Positions 42,831 through 52,447 of a stretch of DNA of 64,000 nt are shown in pieces; position 1 is the first letter of the stretch, and each line of letters starts with the position of its first letter. This stretch comes from DRPN01 sp964599235 (GTDB lineage: Bacteria > Bacteroidota > Bacteroidia > Bacteroidales > VadinHA17), in assembly GCA_964599235.1 (NCBI GenBank), contig CAZRDX010000031.1:124001-188000 (forward strand), given 5' to 3'. The notes under the pieces are model-generated. The model searched no databases. It saw only the letters and a program-made list of their open reading frames with translations, and was not told where the DNA came from. The position numbers were made by a program, and so were the translations under genes.

Positions 42831-45800
42831 TTACTTCTTCAGTTTCTTTTTCTCTTTCCCATGTTCCTTTTCAGGGCCTTTGTTCCTCATGGTATCGTAA
42901 ACGATCGGGGTAGCCACGAAGATAGAGGAGTAGGTACCCACAAAGACGCCGATAAGCATGGCAAAGATGAATCCCCGGATCACCTCTCCGCCGAAGATAA
43001 AGACAACAAAGAGGACGATCAAGGTACTCAGCGAAGTGTTGATGGTACGTCCGATGGTACTGTTGACGGCAGCATCCAGCACCTCCTCCTTCGGACGTTT
43101 GGGATAAAGCTTCAGGTACTCACGGATACGGTCGAACACCACCACGGTGTCGTTGACCGAATAACCGATCACCGTCAGGATGGCTGCGATGAACGACTGG
43201 TCGATCTCCATCGAGAAAGGAAGCTTCCCGTAAAAGACCGAGAAAGTACCCAGAACGATCAGCGAGTCGTGGATCAGGGCTCCCACAGCACCAAAACCGA
43301 ACCGCCAGTTACGGAAACGGAACATGATGTACAGGAACATGAAGATCAGCGAGAGCAGCACAGCGTACATGGCCTGCACCTTGATGTCGTAGGCGATGGT
43401 CGGTCCGACGGTCTGCGAGCTCTGCTTGTATTTCTCGACGAAATCCTGGAAGGTGACGCTGTCGCCCAGGAAAGGTTTGAGCCCTTCGTACATTTTCTGA
43501 TCGACCAGATCGTCGGCTGACGGATCGTCGATCATGTACTGGGTGGTGATCTTCATCTGTTCGACATTGCCATATACCTTCACCTCCGGGGCCTTGCCGA
43601 ACACTTTGGCCAGCTGCTGCTGAACTTCGGCAGTGGGATAAGCCTTATCGAAACGGATCACATAAGTACGTCCTCCCGTGAAATCGATCCCCGGGCTCAG
43701 CCCTCTTGTGGAAAGCGAGAAAATCGAGATCACCAGCAGGGTACCGGAGATCATGTAGGCCAGCTTACGTTTTTCGATGAACTTGAAATTAAGGTTGGTG
43801 AAGGCGTTCTCGGTCAGCTTCGTCACGAAGGTAAGCTTGTTGTTGCGGTTGAGCATCGTGTCGAAGATGAGCCGTGTGATGAAGATGGCTGAGAAGAGCG
43901 AGGTAAGGATACCGATCACCAGCGTGGTGGCAAAACCCTTGATGGGTCCGGTACCGAAAGCATAGAGGATGATACCGGTGATGAAGGTGGTAACGTTGGC
44001 ATCGATGATAGCCGAGTAGGCATTCTTGTACCCTTCGGCCACGGCTTTCTTGATGCCCCGTCCGGCCCGCAGCTCTTCCTTGATCCTTTCATATATCAGC
44101 ACATTGGCGTCGACCGACATACCCACGGTCAGAACGATACCGGCGATACCGGGTAGGGTAAGCACCGCACCCAGCGAGGCCAGCACTCCCAGGATGAAGA
44201 AGACGTTGGCGAAAAGAGCGATATCGGCCACCAGCCCGGCCCGGGGACTGTAGTAGAAGATCATGTACAGCAACACCAGCAGGAAGGCGATGACAAAAGA
44301 GTTGAGGCCTGACTGAATGGCCTCCTTACCCAAGGTAGGACCCACGACCGCCTCCTGGATGATCTTGGCCGGGGCGGGCATCTTACCCGACTTCAGCATG
44401 TTGGCCAAGTCCTTGGCCTCATCGATGGTGAAGTCGCCCGTGATCTCCGAGTTGCCTCCCTTGATCTCCGAGTTGACACGCGGAGCGGAATATACGTAGT
44501 TGTCAAGCACGATGGCAATGGAACGCCCCACGTTCTCCCTGGTCAGCCGTGCCCAGATCTTCGCCCCTTCCGCGTTCATCGACATGGTCACCTTGGCCTG
44601 ACCGGTGTTCTGGTCGAACTCTTCACGTGCCGAGGTGATCACCTCGCCTGTGAGAGGTGCCTTACCGTCGCGCGTGGTCACCTTCAGAGCATGCAACTCG
44701 AAGATATTCTGACCGGGCGCGTATTTGTAAGGCTTGAAATGCCAGCGGAAGATCAGGTTGCGCGGGAAAAGGGCCCTCACCTGCTTCATGTTGAGGTACT
44801 TGTTCACCGTAGCCGTGTCCCGGGCAAAAGCGAAGCCCACCACAGACCCCGGCGCGTAAGTATTGTTACGCAAAAGATTGGGACGCAGGACAGCATAGAG
44901 CGGGTTCTCCTTCCTGAACATCTCCAGGCTCTGCTCCTCCTTGGCAGCAGCTGCCGAGGTGGTATCCGACTCGAGCAGCTTGAGCAACGAATCGGAAGAG
45001 GAAACACTGTCACCGGCAGCCGTCAGCTCCTTGCCTGTACCGGCGTCTGCAGCAGTGGCAGTGGTACCGGTATCCTCCTGTACGGAAGCCGTGTCGTTCT
45101 TTTCCGAGAGGAGCTGACGCAACAGCTTGTTGGCCTTCTCAAGATAGGGTCCCACTTCCGAGTTCTCGTAAGTCTCCCAGAACTCCAGGTTGGCCGTCTC
45201 CTGCAACAGTTTACGCACGCGGGAGGGATCCTTCACCCCCGGCAGCTCGATCATGATACGTCCCTGTGTGGCAAGACGCTGAATGGTGGGCTGTACCACA
45301 CCAAAACGGTCGATCCTGTTGGAAAGCACCAAGAATGAGTTGTCGATGGCATCCTGCACCTCCTGGTGCAGCACCTTCAGCACGTCGGCATTCGTGGAGT
45401 TGTAATCGATCTTGTCCTTGAGCTCCATCGTGTTGAAGATGGCTGCCAGCCGGGCTCCCGGGGCGATCTCCTCGAACGCCTTGCCAAAAAGGGTCACGAA
45501 ATCCTCGCTGCTGCTCTTCTGATACTCTTCGGCCAGTTTCAGTGCCTTGAGGAAGGTGGTATCCTTGCTGTTGTTGGCCAGCGCCTTGATGATGTCAGGC
45601 ACCGACACCTCCAGGATGACGTTCATCCCACCTTTGAGGTCCAGACCCAGGTTGATCTCCTTCTGCTGACACTCACGGAAGGTATTGCCCAGGAAACTCC
45701 ATTTGTCCTTGGGAAGAGCGGCAATGGAATCGAGATAATGCAGCTCTTTGTTCAGATCCCCCTTGGCATATTCCTTGGCATCCTGTTTGACCTTGTAGGT

Positions 45801-45881
45801 GACCACCGAGAAAGAGAGCTGGTAGATACTGACGACCACCAGTACGATGGTCAGAAAAAGAATTGCCCCTTTGTTCTGCAT
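42831..45881 (-). CDS. secDF: Protein translocase subunit SecDF (SecD-SecF fusion)
   Basis: A 1016-residue fusion. The SecD half has the N-terminal helix, NLGLDLKGGMNVILEV, a periplasmic P1 domain with a low-complexity S/T/A/D-rich insert (about residues 265-315), and GVVLTVGMSVDANVLIYERIKEELRAG-type helices (seen as AGIVLTVGMSVDANVLIYERI). The SecF half starts near residue 690 with RKLAYMISGTLLVISIF, PGIDFTGGRTYVIRF, and VIGYSVNDTVVVFDRIRE. SecDF uses the proton gradient to pull proteins out of the SecYEG channel. The tail is lysine-rich. Fusion is usual in Bacteroidota. Confidence 0.97.
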   Translation of the reverse strand: MQNKGAILFLTIVLVVVSIYQLSFSVVTYKVKQDAKEYAKGDLNKELHYLDSIAALPKDKWSFLGNTFRECQQKEINLGLDLKGGMNVILEVSVPDIIKALANNSKDTTFLKALKLAEEYQKSSSEDFVTLFGKAFEEIAPGARLAAIFNTMELKDKIDYNSTNADVLKVLHQEVQDAIDNSFLVLSNRIDRFGVVQPTIQRLATQGRIMIELPGVKDPSRVRKLLQETANLEFWETYENSEVGPYLEKANKLLRQLLSEKNDTASVQEDTGTTATAADAGTGKELTAAGDSVSSSDSLLKLLESDTTSAAAAKEEQSLEMFRKENPLYAVLRPNLLRNNTYAPGSVVGFAFARDTATVNKYLNMKQVRALFPRNLIFRWHFKPYKYAPGQNIFELHALKVTTRDGKAPLTGEVITSAREEFDQNTGQAKVTMSMNAEGAKIWARLTRENVGRSIAIVLDNYVYSAPRVNSEIKGGNSEITGDFTIDEAKDLANMLKSGKMPAPAKIIQEAVVGPTLGKEAIQSGLNSFVIAFLLVLLYMIFYYSPRAGLVADIALFANVFFILGVLASLGAVLTLPGIAGIVLTVGMSVDANVLIYERIKEELRAGRGIKKAVAEGYKNAYSAIIDANVTTFITGIILYAFGTGPIKGFATTLVIGILTSLFSAIFITRLIFDTMLNRNNKLTFVTKLTENAFTNLNFKFIEKRKLAYMISGTLLVISIFSLSTRGLSPGIDFTGGRTYVIRFDKAYPTAEVQQQLAKVFGKAPEVKVYGNVEQMKITTQYMIDDPSADDLVDQKMYEGLKPFLGDSVTFQDFVEKYKQSSQTVGPTIAYDIKVQAMYAVLLSLIFMFLYIMFRFRNWRFGFGAVGALIHDSLIVLGTFSVFYGKLPFSMEIDQSFIAAILTVIGYSVNDTVVVFDRIREYLKLYPKRPKEEVLDAAVNSTIGRTINTSLSTLIVLFVVFIFGGEVIRGFIFAMLIGVFVGTYSSIFVATPIVYDTMRNKGPEKEHGKEKKKLKK

Positions 45882-45930
45882 TTTTTAGCCTGTTAATGAG
45901 TTAATCCTTATCCTCTTGGAAAATGTCGGG

Positions 45931-45938
45931 CAAAGATA
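45931..45938 (-). promoter_or_regulatory. Probable -7 element of secDF
   Basis: Reverse strand TATCTTTG, an exact match, 49 bases before the secDF start; upstream is an A/T-rich stretch without a clear TTTG. Confidence 0.5.
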
Positions 45939-46032
45939 GGATTTTTTTGAAAAAAATGAGGGGGATGACACTGATAAATGGCATTTTATGCGGCAAGTGC
46001 GGCATTGTTCTGCCCAAACGACCACAAGCGGT

Positions 46033-47532
46033 TCATTCGACCAGTTTCTCAAAGTCTTCGGTAAGATCCCTGCCCGTAAGAAAATCGTGGAGGGTCAGGC
46101 GGCGCAGGCCATAGTAATAACTCCAGTACTGGCGCAGGGCGCTGATGTAGCCGCGGCGTGCCACATCTTTCTCCGAATCGGCCACGTTGAGGTCGAGTAC
46201 ACTGATCTTTCCGATGAGGAAACGCTGTTTGGTGACCTCATACCTTTTGCGGGCAATGGTATCGGCCTTGGCCGCGATGGCCACCTGGTCGTCCTGCAGG
46301 TTGAACTGCGCCACGTTGAGCAGCACCTCCTGCTCAAAATCGATCTTCGCCTGCCGGATGTTGGTCTTGACCACCTCCTGGTTCGACTGGGCCAGCTTGT
46401 AACGCCCTTTGTTGAGCCCCCAGTCGAGGATGGGAAGGGTGAATCCCAGCCTCACCCGCTGCTGGTTGAGCAGGTCCTGATAGGCACTACTGAAAGTGCC
46501 GGCCTGCTGGGTATACCCGAACGAGGCAAAAAGGTTGGCATTCAGCCCCCGGGCCCGCTTGGCCTCGATCATGTTGCTCTCAGCCTCCAGCAACTGACGC
46601 TGAAAATCAAGAATACGGGGATTGTTCTTCTCCGCCAGTGCCAGCGCCTCCGAGACATCCACCGTCAGCCGCGGGATACGGCTGGGCAGCTCCAGGATGA
46701 TCGTCACCCTGTCGTTGAACCCCAGGAACGACCGCAACTGATACTCGCGCAGCTGCAGGTCGATGCCCGCCTTGTTGAGCTCCGTACCCGCATTGAGCAA
46801 CCGCAGCTGCATCTGCAGAAGATCATCCTCGGCAATGGTACCTATGTTGTACCTCCCCTGGGCTATGCGATAAAGCGTATCGGCATTCTGATAGTTCATC
46901 CGCGCGATCTCCAGGTTCATCTGCGCCAGGGCCAGATTGAAGAAATAGTTGACGGCCATCTCGTTCACCCGCTCCATCGCGTCCAGATAGCTCTTCTTGG
47001 CTTCTTCATATTTCAGCGGCTCGATCTTTTTTTCCCATTTCAGAGGATTGTAATTGAACAACGGCTGGTTGATGCCGATGCTCACAGGGGTGGTGATGTA
47101 TTGCGAGTTGCGGTTCTCCCCGAACTCATCGAAACGGGTCAGGCTGGTGTTGACGAAGATACTCCCTCCCGTAGGACCGATGTTCTGTGTGAGCGAGAAC
47201 CCCAGGGTCGAGTTGTTCCGGTATTTCTCCACATAGTACTCCTGACCGGTGTTGAAGTCGTACTCCCGTTCAAAAGCTCTGGAGAAATCCGGCAGGGTGG
47301 CGTTCATGGTCAGTGCCGGCAGGTATTTGGCCCGGAAGGATCGAAAAGCCCAGTAAGAAGCACGGAACTGATGCTTGGCCATGATCGCCTGGGGCGACTG
47401 GTCACGGGCCAGGGCCAGCACCCCCTCAAGGGTGAGATGCAGGGTATCCTGGGCAGCCATGCTCCCCGGCCATGCCAGCAACATCATCCCATACATGAAA
47501 AATGAGGTACCCAGACGCGCTTTCCTGCTCAT
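46033..47532 (-). CDS. TolC-family outer-membrane efflux protein
   Basis: A 499-residue protein with a signal peptide (about 1-27, ending SMAAQ) and two OEP repeats of long helices with short beta strands. LTLEGVLALARDQSP and VSEALALAEKNNPRI open the repeats, and VRLGFTLPILDWG is the second-repeat beta-strand hallmark. It forms the outer-membrane duct of a tripartite efflux or secretion pump. Third gene of the HlyD-permease-TolC operon, 16 bases after the permease gene. Confidence 0.93.
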   Translation of the reverse strand: MSRKARLGTSFFMYGMMLLAWPGSMAAQDTLHLTLEGVLALARDQSPQAIMAKHQFRASYWAFRSFRAKYLPALTMNATLPDFSRAFEREYDFNTGQEYYVEKYRNNSTLGFSLTQNIGPTGGSIFVNTSLTRFDEFGENRNSQYITTPVSIGINQPLFNYNPLKWEKKIEPLKYEEAKKSYLDAMERVNEMAVNYFFNLALAQMNLEIARMNYQNADTLYRIAQGRYNIGTIAEDDLLQMQLRLLNAGTELNKAGIDLQLREYQLRSFLGFNDRVTIILELPSRIPRLTVDVSEALALAEKNNPRILDFQRQLLEAESNMIEAKRARGLNANLFASFGYTQQAGTFSSAYQDLLNQQRVRLGFTLPILDWGLNKGRYKLAQSNQEVVKTNIRQAKIDFEQEVLLNVAQFNLQDDQVAIAAKADTIARKRYEVTKQRFLIGKISVLDLNVADSEKDVARRGYISALRQYWSYYYGLRRLTLHDFLTGRDLTEDFEKLVE

Positions 47533-47548
47533 CTTCTTGTTTTTTAGG

Positions 47549-48913
47549 CTATTCGTACCGTAACGATTCGATCGGATCCTTTTCCGAGGCTCTTTTGGCA
47601 GGCGAATACCCGAAGATCACCCCTACCGCCGCCGACACCGTGAAAGCCACCAGCACCGCTCCCGGACTCACAATGGTAAGCACCCCCGCAATGCGCTCAA
47701 TGGCTTCGGCCAGGAAGATGCCCAGGAAGATCCCGATCAGCCCCCCCGTCACACTGATCAACACGGCTTCGGCCAGGAACTGGATGACGATGTCCTTCTT
47801 TTTCGCCCCGATGGCCATCCGCGTGCCGATCTCCTTGATCCGCTCCATCACACTGGCAAACATGATGTTCATGATACCGATGCCTCCCACGATGAGCGAG
47901 ATGCTCGCAATGGCCCCCAAGACAATGTTGAAGATGTCCTTGGTACGCTGCTGCTGCTTGAGCAGCAGCTCGGGCACCGTGATCTCATAATCATCCACCT
48001 CCATATGACGGCGACGGATCATCCGGCTCAGCACACCGGTGGTCTTCTGCAACTGCTCACTCTCTTTCACCTGCACCACGATACGGTCGAGCTGATGATA
48101 GTTGGACGAAGTATTGCCCGAGGGCGTGGCACTCCGTACCGAAAAGAAAAAAGGCCCCCGGAACGTGGTCACGTTCTGTGTCAGCTTCGTATTGACCAGC
48201 GCCCGGTTCTGGAAACGCATCAGCATCGTCTTTACAGGAATGTAAATGTTGTCGTTGTAGACATTCACACCGGCATTCTCAAAACGCGAAACGTTCACCT
48301 CACTCTTCTGCAGAACGCCGATCACTTTCAGCCAAACATTGCCGAACTTGATGTATTTTCCCAGAGGATCGGCATGACTGAAGAAACGGGAACGGATGTT
48401 GTATCCGATGATGCATACCGGCACACCGTGTTCTTCCTGATAGCGGTTGAAAAAGGACCCTTCGAGCAGTTGCAGGTTATAGATGTCGAAATAGTCGCGT
48501 GACACCCCGATGATCTTGGCCGGTGAGCGGCGGCCCGAGAGCATGACGTAAGCGTTGAGGGCGATCTCGGGACTGATACGCTCCACCGAGGGGATGGTGC
48601 GTATCGCCTCGGCATCTTTCAGGGTCAGACCGGGAGAGAACTTTTTCCGTTGCTGGGGGCCTTCGCCCTCCCCTTCCTCACCGCCACTGTTCTCATCGGT
48701 GACCACGGGGGTGATGACGATGTTGTTCACCCCCACCATCTTGATCTGCTCCAGGATCTCCTGCTTGGCCCCCCTGCCGATGGCCAGCATGCTGATCACC
48801 GCCGCCACGCCGAAGATGATGCCCAGCGCCGTGAGCACCGACCGCAGGCGGTTGGCCACCAGCGACTCGACGGCGATGACGATGTCGTGATAATATCTTC
48901 CTCCCCAGAGCAT
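47549..48913 (-). CDS. MacB-like ABC transporter permease (FtsX/MacB fold)
   Basis: A 454-residue permease with the four-helix MacB layout: helix 1 near residues 25-45 (RLRSVLTALGIIFGVAAVISML), a large periplasmic MacB_PCD domain (about 55-320), and three C-terminal helices in the FtsX domain (IMNIMFASVMERIKEIGTRMAIGAKKKDI, then FLAEAVLISVTGGLIG). It ends PAKRASEKDPIESLRYE, the usual family tail. No ATP-binding domain is fused and no ATPase gene is in this operon. Periplasmic acidic insert GGEEGEGEG is seen. It starts 3 bases after the HlyD-like gene. Confidence 0.93.
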   Translation of the reverse strand: MLWGGRYYHDIVIAVESLVANRLRSVLTALGIIFGVAAVISMLAIGRGAKQEILEQIKMVGVNNIVITPVVTDENSGGEEGEGEGPQQRKKFSPGLTLKDAEAIRTIPSVERISPEIALNAYVMLSGRRSPAKIIGVSRDYFDIYNLQLLEGSFFNRYQEEHGVPVCIIGYNIRSRFFSHADPLGKYIKFGNVWLKVIGVLQKSEVNVSRFENAGVNVYNDNIYIPVKTMLMRFQNRALVNTKLTQNVTTFRGPFFFSVRSATPSGNTSSNYHQLDRIVVQVKESEQLQKTTGVLSRMIRRRHMEVDDYEITVPELLLKQQQRTKDIFNIVLGAIASISLIVGGIGIMNIMFASVMERIKEIGTRMAIGAKKKDIVIQFLAEAVLISVTGGLIGIFLGIFLAEAIERIAGVLTIVSPGAVLVAFTVSAAVGVIFGYSPAKRASEKDPIESLRYE

Positions 48914-48916
48914 CTA

Positions 48917-50359
48917 TTACCTGTTTTTCGGGATGTCACCGCCTTCGCGCGGAGGCCGCGTCCCCGGCCGGAAACGCCCGGGCATCCTCCGTCTCTTTTT
49001 CCTCTGCAGGGCCTTCTGGGCCTGCTCACGACGCTGCCTCTCCTCCTCCAGCTTTTTCTGCCGCTGCCGCTCACGTATCAACGGGATCAGCTCCTCACCC
49101 CGCAACTCATATTTTTCCGGATGCTCCGGCATGTTCAGCAGGATCTTCTCGCCTTCCTCCAGACCCTTTTCGACGATCACTTCGTTCTCGTTCTCAGGAC
49201 CGAGCAGCACCACCTGTTTATATCCTTTCTTCGTGTAGACATAAGGGATGCTGTCTTCGACGAACACCGCCTCCAGAGGGATGTACAGCACGCTGTCGTA
49301 CGAGGCGGTGATGATCTGGTTACTGGTGGTCATGGCCGGCCGCAGGATCGGATCACTGCCATCCAGCTTGATGTTCACCTCAAAGACCTTGGCATCGGTG
49401 TTGGGCAGCTGTTCCCCCACATTGGCCACATCCACCACCACACCGGTATATTTCTTCTCCGGGAAGGCATCCACCCCGATCCTTACCTTCTGTCCTTTCT
49501 TCACCTTGCTGATGTCGATCTCGTTGACATAGGTCTTCGACAGCATCGACGACATGTCGGGCAGGGTGGCCACCACGAGGTCCCAGGGGCTGATCGTCGA
49601 GCCCACCTTGCGCTTCTGGCCTCCCCACTCTTTTTGGTAGATCACCATCCCCGAAGCGGGGGCTCTGATCTCGAAATGCTTGATCACATCCTCCATCTCG
49701 GCGATCTTGCGCTTCTGCTTGCGCAGTTTGAACTCGGCCTCGGCCATGTCGGCCTCGGCCTGCTTCACCTTCAGCACATAATTCTCCTTGGCCTGCTGAT
49801 AGGCTCTTTTTGCCTTGTCGAGGTTGATCTGGGCCTGCCGTATCGTGGCCGGCGGCTCGTACTTGGACTGCTCCAGGGTGATCTTGGCCTCCTCCATGGC
49901 ATACTGCAGATTGATGAGCTGATCCCGCAGACCACGCAGCAGCATGGTGGTATCCAGACGGGTCTTCTCGTAATGGGCCTGCAGCTGTTCCAGCTCGTCC
50001 AGCATGTCCTTGAGACTGTTGTCGGCAGCCGACCGGTCCAGCATCGCCACATAATCACCCGAGTCCACGACCGTGCCCTCCGGCACCAGATCCTGTATCT
50101 TGATCTGACTGAAACGCAGGTTACGGCTGCGCAAGGCCGCCGGCGCCATGATCTTCACCGAACGTTCCGCCTGCAGCTCGCCCGTGACCGTCACCAGGAT
50201 CTCGAACTTCCCCCGCTTCACCTCCGTATAGATCTGCGACATCTCCTCCTTGCGGGTACGCTCACCATAATACCAGAGCCCTCCCGCAACACCGCCCACC
50301 AACAGCAGGATAAGCGTCACAAGAAGCCATCTCCTGTTCCTTTTCCTGTTCTTTTCCAT
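48917..50359 (-). CDS. HlyD/MacA-like periplasmic adaptor protein
   Basis: A 480-residue membrane fusion protein: an N-terminal membrane anchor (about 10-30), a lipoyl-like half-motif (KRGKFEILVTVTGEL), a long coiled-coil hairpin (about 115-240), the second lipoyl half (FEIRAPASGMVIYQKEW) and beta-barrel segments. The C-terminal about 70 residues are rich in R, Q, E and K (coiled), an unusually long basic tail. It links the permease to the TolC-like duct. The ATG at 50359 was preferred over an upstream in-frame TTG. First gene of the efflux operon. Confidence 0.9.
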   Translation of the reverse strand: MEKNRKRNRRWLLVTLILLLVGGVAGGLWYYGERTRKEEMSQIYTEVKRGKFEILVTVTGELQAERSVKIMAPAALRSRNLRFSQIKIQDLVPEGTVVDSGDYVAMLDRSAADNSLKDMLDELEQLQAHYEKTRLDTTMLLRGLRDQLINLQYAMEEAKITLEQSKYEPPATIRQAQINLDKAKRAYQQAKENYVLKVKQAEADMAEAEFKLRKQKRKIAEMEDVIKHFEIRAPASGMVIYQKEWGGQKRKVGSTISPWDLVVATLPDMSSMLSKTYVNEIDISKVKKGQKVRIGVDAFPEKKYTGVVVDVANVGEQLPNTDAKVFEVNIKLDGSDPILRPAMTTSNQIITASYDSVLYIPLEAVFVEDSIPYVYTKKGYKQVVLLGPENENEVIVEKGLEEGEKILLNMPEHPEKYELRGEELIPLIRERQRQKKLEEERQRREQAQKALQRKKRRRMPGRFRPGTRPPREGGDIPKNR

Positions 50360-50389
50360 TTCGTCATGATTGGGTTTTTGTTCTGAATG

Positions 50390-50420
50390 GCTTGTCAAAC
50401 AGCACCCTTATTAGACAAGC
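50390..50420. promoter_or_regulatory. Inverted repeat upstream of the efflux operon, possible operator
   Basis: GCTTGTC (50390-50396) and GACAAGC (50414-50420) form a perfect 7-base inverted repeat with a 17-base spacer, 31 bases before the HlyD-like start. It lacks a T run downstream on the reverse strand, so it is not a typical terminator of glmM. A regulator binding site is possible but unproven. Confidence 0.35.
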
Positions 50421-50463
50421 TATTTATTTTTTTTATTCCACCAAGTTCCCTTTTGTGTATGAT

Positions 50464-51852
50464 TCAATCCTTCATGGACCCAACGAATTGCAGCAGCTCT
50501 TCCCGTACCTCTTTCAGGCGGCTTTCCGTTCGCATCTCGATGTAAAGCCGGAATACGGGTTCCGTGTTTGAACGCCGGAAATGGATCCATCCGTCGGGCA
50601 GTTCGATGAAGAGGCCGTCGATCGTGTTCATGGGCCGGTCATTGTAACGTTGACGCAGCCGCTCGAAGAGTTGTTCCGGATCCGCCGAAGGAGGAATGGG
50701 CACTTTGTCCTTGCTCATCGCATAGGTAGGATAGCGGGCCCGCAGTTTGGAGACGGATTCCCCTTCTTCTGCAAGGAAAGAGAGGAAAAGAGCGATGCCC
50801 ACGAGGGCATCCCTGCCGTAATGGAGGGGCGGGTAGATCACGCCGCCGTTCCCTTCACCCCCGATGACGGCGCCGGTGGCTTTCATCTTTTCCACGACGT
50901 TCACCTCCCCCACGGCAGCCAGGTGGCGTTTCCCCCCATATTTGCGGGTCACCTCATCCAGCACCGCCGTCGAAGAAAGATTGGACACCGTATCGCCCGG
51001 CTGCGAGGCAAGCACATAGTCGGCCACGGCCACCAGGGTGTATTCTTCGCCGAACATCGTGCCGTCCTCGTTGATGAAAGCCAGACGATCGACATCGGGG
51101 TCGACGACGATGCCCAGGTCAGCCTTCTCTTCCCGCACACGGGCCGCCGTCCCGGTGAGGTTCTTCTCCAGCGGCTCGGGATCATGAGCAAAAAGACCGT
51201 TGGGCTCACAATTGACCTCGATGATCGTTTTCACCCCCAAGGCACGCAACAGGGAGGGCACGGCAAAGCCTCCCACCGAGTTGACACCGTCGACGACCAC
51301 ACGGAGATCCGCCCTGGCAATCTTTTCCCGCCGCACCAGCGGCAGCTCCAGGATCCTTTCGATATGTCTCCGGTGATAGTCGCTCTCGGCCATCCGGATG
51401 CCGATGCCGTCGATGCCGGCATAATGCGGTTCGCCTTCCCTGGCCAGACGCATCACCTCCTCTCCCTCCGCGGCATTGAGGAACTCTCCCTTCTCATTGA
51501 GCAACTTGAGGGCATTCCATTCCGCAGGATTGTGACTGGCGGTAATGATGATCCCTCCGTCAGCCTGCTCCATGACCACAGCCATCTCTACCGTGGGCGT
51601 GGGGGCCATGCCCAGCTCGAGGGTGTCCAGCCCCAACGCATTGAGCGTATTGCACACCAACCCGCACACCATCTCTCCCGAAACACGGGCATCACGTCCT
51701 ACCACCACCTTCAGCCTCTTCCCCGGGAAACGCTCGCGAAGCCACATCCCATAAGCCGTAGCAAAACGTACCAGATCCGCGGGAGTAAGCCCTTCCCCCG
51801 GCTTCCCCCCTACCGTGCCACGAATACCCGAAATGGAACTGATCAGCGTCAT
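50464..51852 (-). CDS. glmM: Phosphoglucosamine mutase (alpha-D-phosphohexomutase family)
   Basis: A 462-residue four-domain phosphohexomutase. The active-site serine is S106 in TASHNPAEWNALK, the metal loop is DPDVDRLAF, the sugar loop is GGEGNGGVIYP and the phosphate-binding loop is RRSNTEPVFRLYIE. GlmM converts glucosamine-6-phosphate to glucosamine-1-phosphate for UDP-GlcNAc. The SISGIRGTVGG N-terminus and the glucosamine-type loop favour GlmM over phosphomannomutase. A TACCTTTC element (51868-51875) lies upstream. Confidence 0.9.
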   Translation of the reverse strand: MTLISSISGIRGTVGGKPGEGLTPADLVRFATAYGMWLRERFPGKRLKVVVGRDARVSGEMVCGLVCNTLNALGLDTLELGMAPTPTVEMAVVMEQADGGIIITASHNPAEWNALKLLNEKGEFLNAAEGEEVMRLAREGEPHYAGIDGIGIRMAESDYHRRHIERILELPLVRREKIARADLRVVVDGVNSVGGFAVPSLLRALGVKTIIEVNCEPNGLFAHDPEPLEKNLTGTAARVREEKADLGIVVDPDVDRLAFINEDGTMFGEEYTLVAVADYVLASQPGDTVSNLSSTAVLDEVTRKYGGKRHLAAVGEVNVVEKMKATGAVIGGEGNGGVIYPPLHYGRDALVGIALFLSFLAEEGESVSKLRARYPTYAMSKDKVPIPPSADPEQLFERLRQRYNDRPMNTIDGLFIELPDGWIHFRRSNTEPVFRLYIEMRTESRLKEVREELLQFVGSMKD

Positions 51853-51924
51853 CGTATAATTTTTTCCGAAAGGTAATGAATCATCACGGCTTTACCATCT
51901 ATCTTACCCCCTCATCCCTCATCA

Positions 51925-51950
51925 AAAAAAGGGGCCTAAGCCCCTTTTTT
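51925..51950 (-). terminator. Terminator of the four-gene envelope operon
   Basis: An 11-base stem AAAAAAGGGGC / GCCCCTTTTTT with a 4-base loop and flanking A/T runs, 17 bases past the stop of the Spy-like gene. Confidence 0.9.
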
Positions 51951-51967
51951 CATTTCCTCCTGATCTG

Positions 51968-52423
51968 TCAGTCCACAAAAGGGATCGTCTCGAGCAGCTT
52001 CATCTTCACACCCGTACGGATGTACTCTTCCACCTGGATAAAACGTGTGGCCACCAGGGCTCCCATCTTCTTCTTGAGGATATTGTAATACTTCATCTCG
52101 AGCGCCAGCGTCTTCTTTTCATATTCGAAGGCTTTCTTCATGATCTGGTCGGCCTCCTTGGGCGTGATGGTCTCATATTTCTCGGCATACTCTTTCAGGT
52201 AAGCGATGCGCATATCCGCCAGTTTCGAGACTTCCTCTTCGAAGTCATTGTAAATGGGCCAGAACACTTTGGCCTGTACGTCCGACAGGTTCATCGCCTG
52301 TCCCACAAGAGTCTTTTTCTCCAGCTTGAAATAGGAACGCACCAGCTCATCCTCCGTTTCACTCTGACCGAATGCCGGGAGGATCAAAAAACTTGTCAGA
52401 AGCAGGAAAAGATACTTTTTCAT
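51968..52423 (-). CDS. Exported helical protein, Spy/CpxP-like, function unknown
   Basis: A 151-residue protein with a signal peptide (about 1-20, MKKYLFLLLTSFLILPAFGQ). The mature part is helical and charged; NLSDVQAKVFWPIYNDFEEEVSKLADMRIAYL and ITPKEADQIMKKAF resemble the LTxxQ-type helices of Spy/CpxP periplasmic chaperones, as often found in Bacteroidota. Chaperone function is inferred from this resemblance only. Last gene of an operon with two barrel proteins and a lipoprotein. Confidence 0.72.
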   Translation of the reverse strand: MKKYLFLLLTSFLILPAFGQSETEDELVRSYFKLEKKTLVGQAMNLSDVQAKVFWPIYNDFEEEVSKLADMRIAYLKEYAEKYETITPKEADQIMKKAFEYEKKTLALEMKYYNILKKKMGALVATRFIQVEEYIRTGVKMKLLETIPFVD

Positions 52424-52447
52424 GATATATGTTATTTATTGGTTCCT

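Noticed and set aside
40508..42913. 801-codon open frame antisense to trmN6, lolD, the antiporter and tatA
   Set aside because: It spans four real genes and their junctions on the opposite strand; its H/Q/D/R-rich product has no domain.
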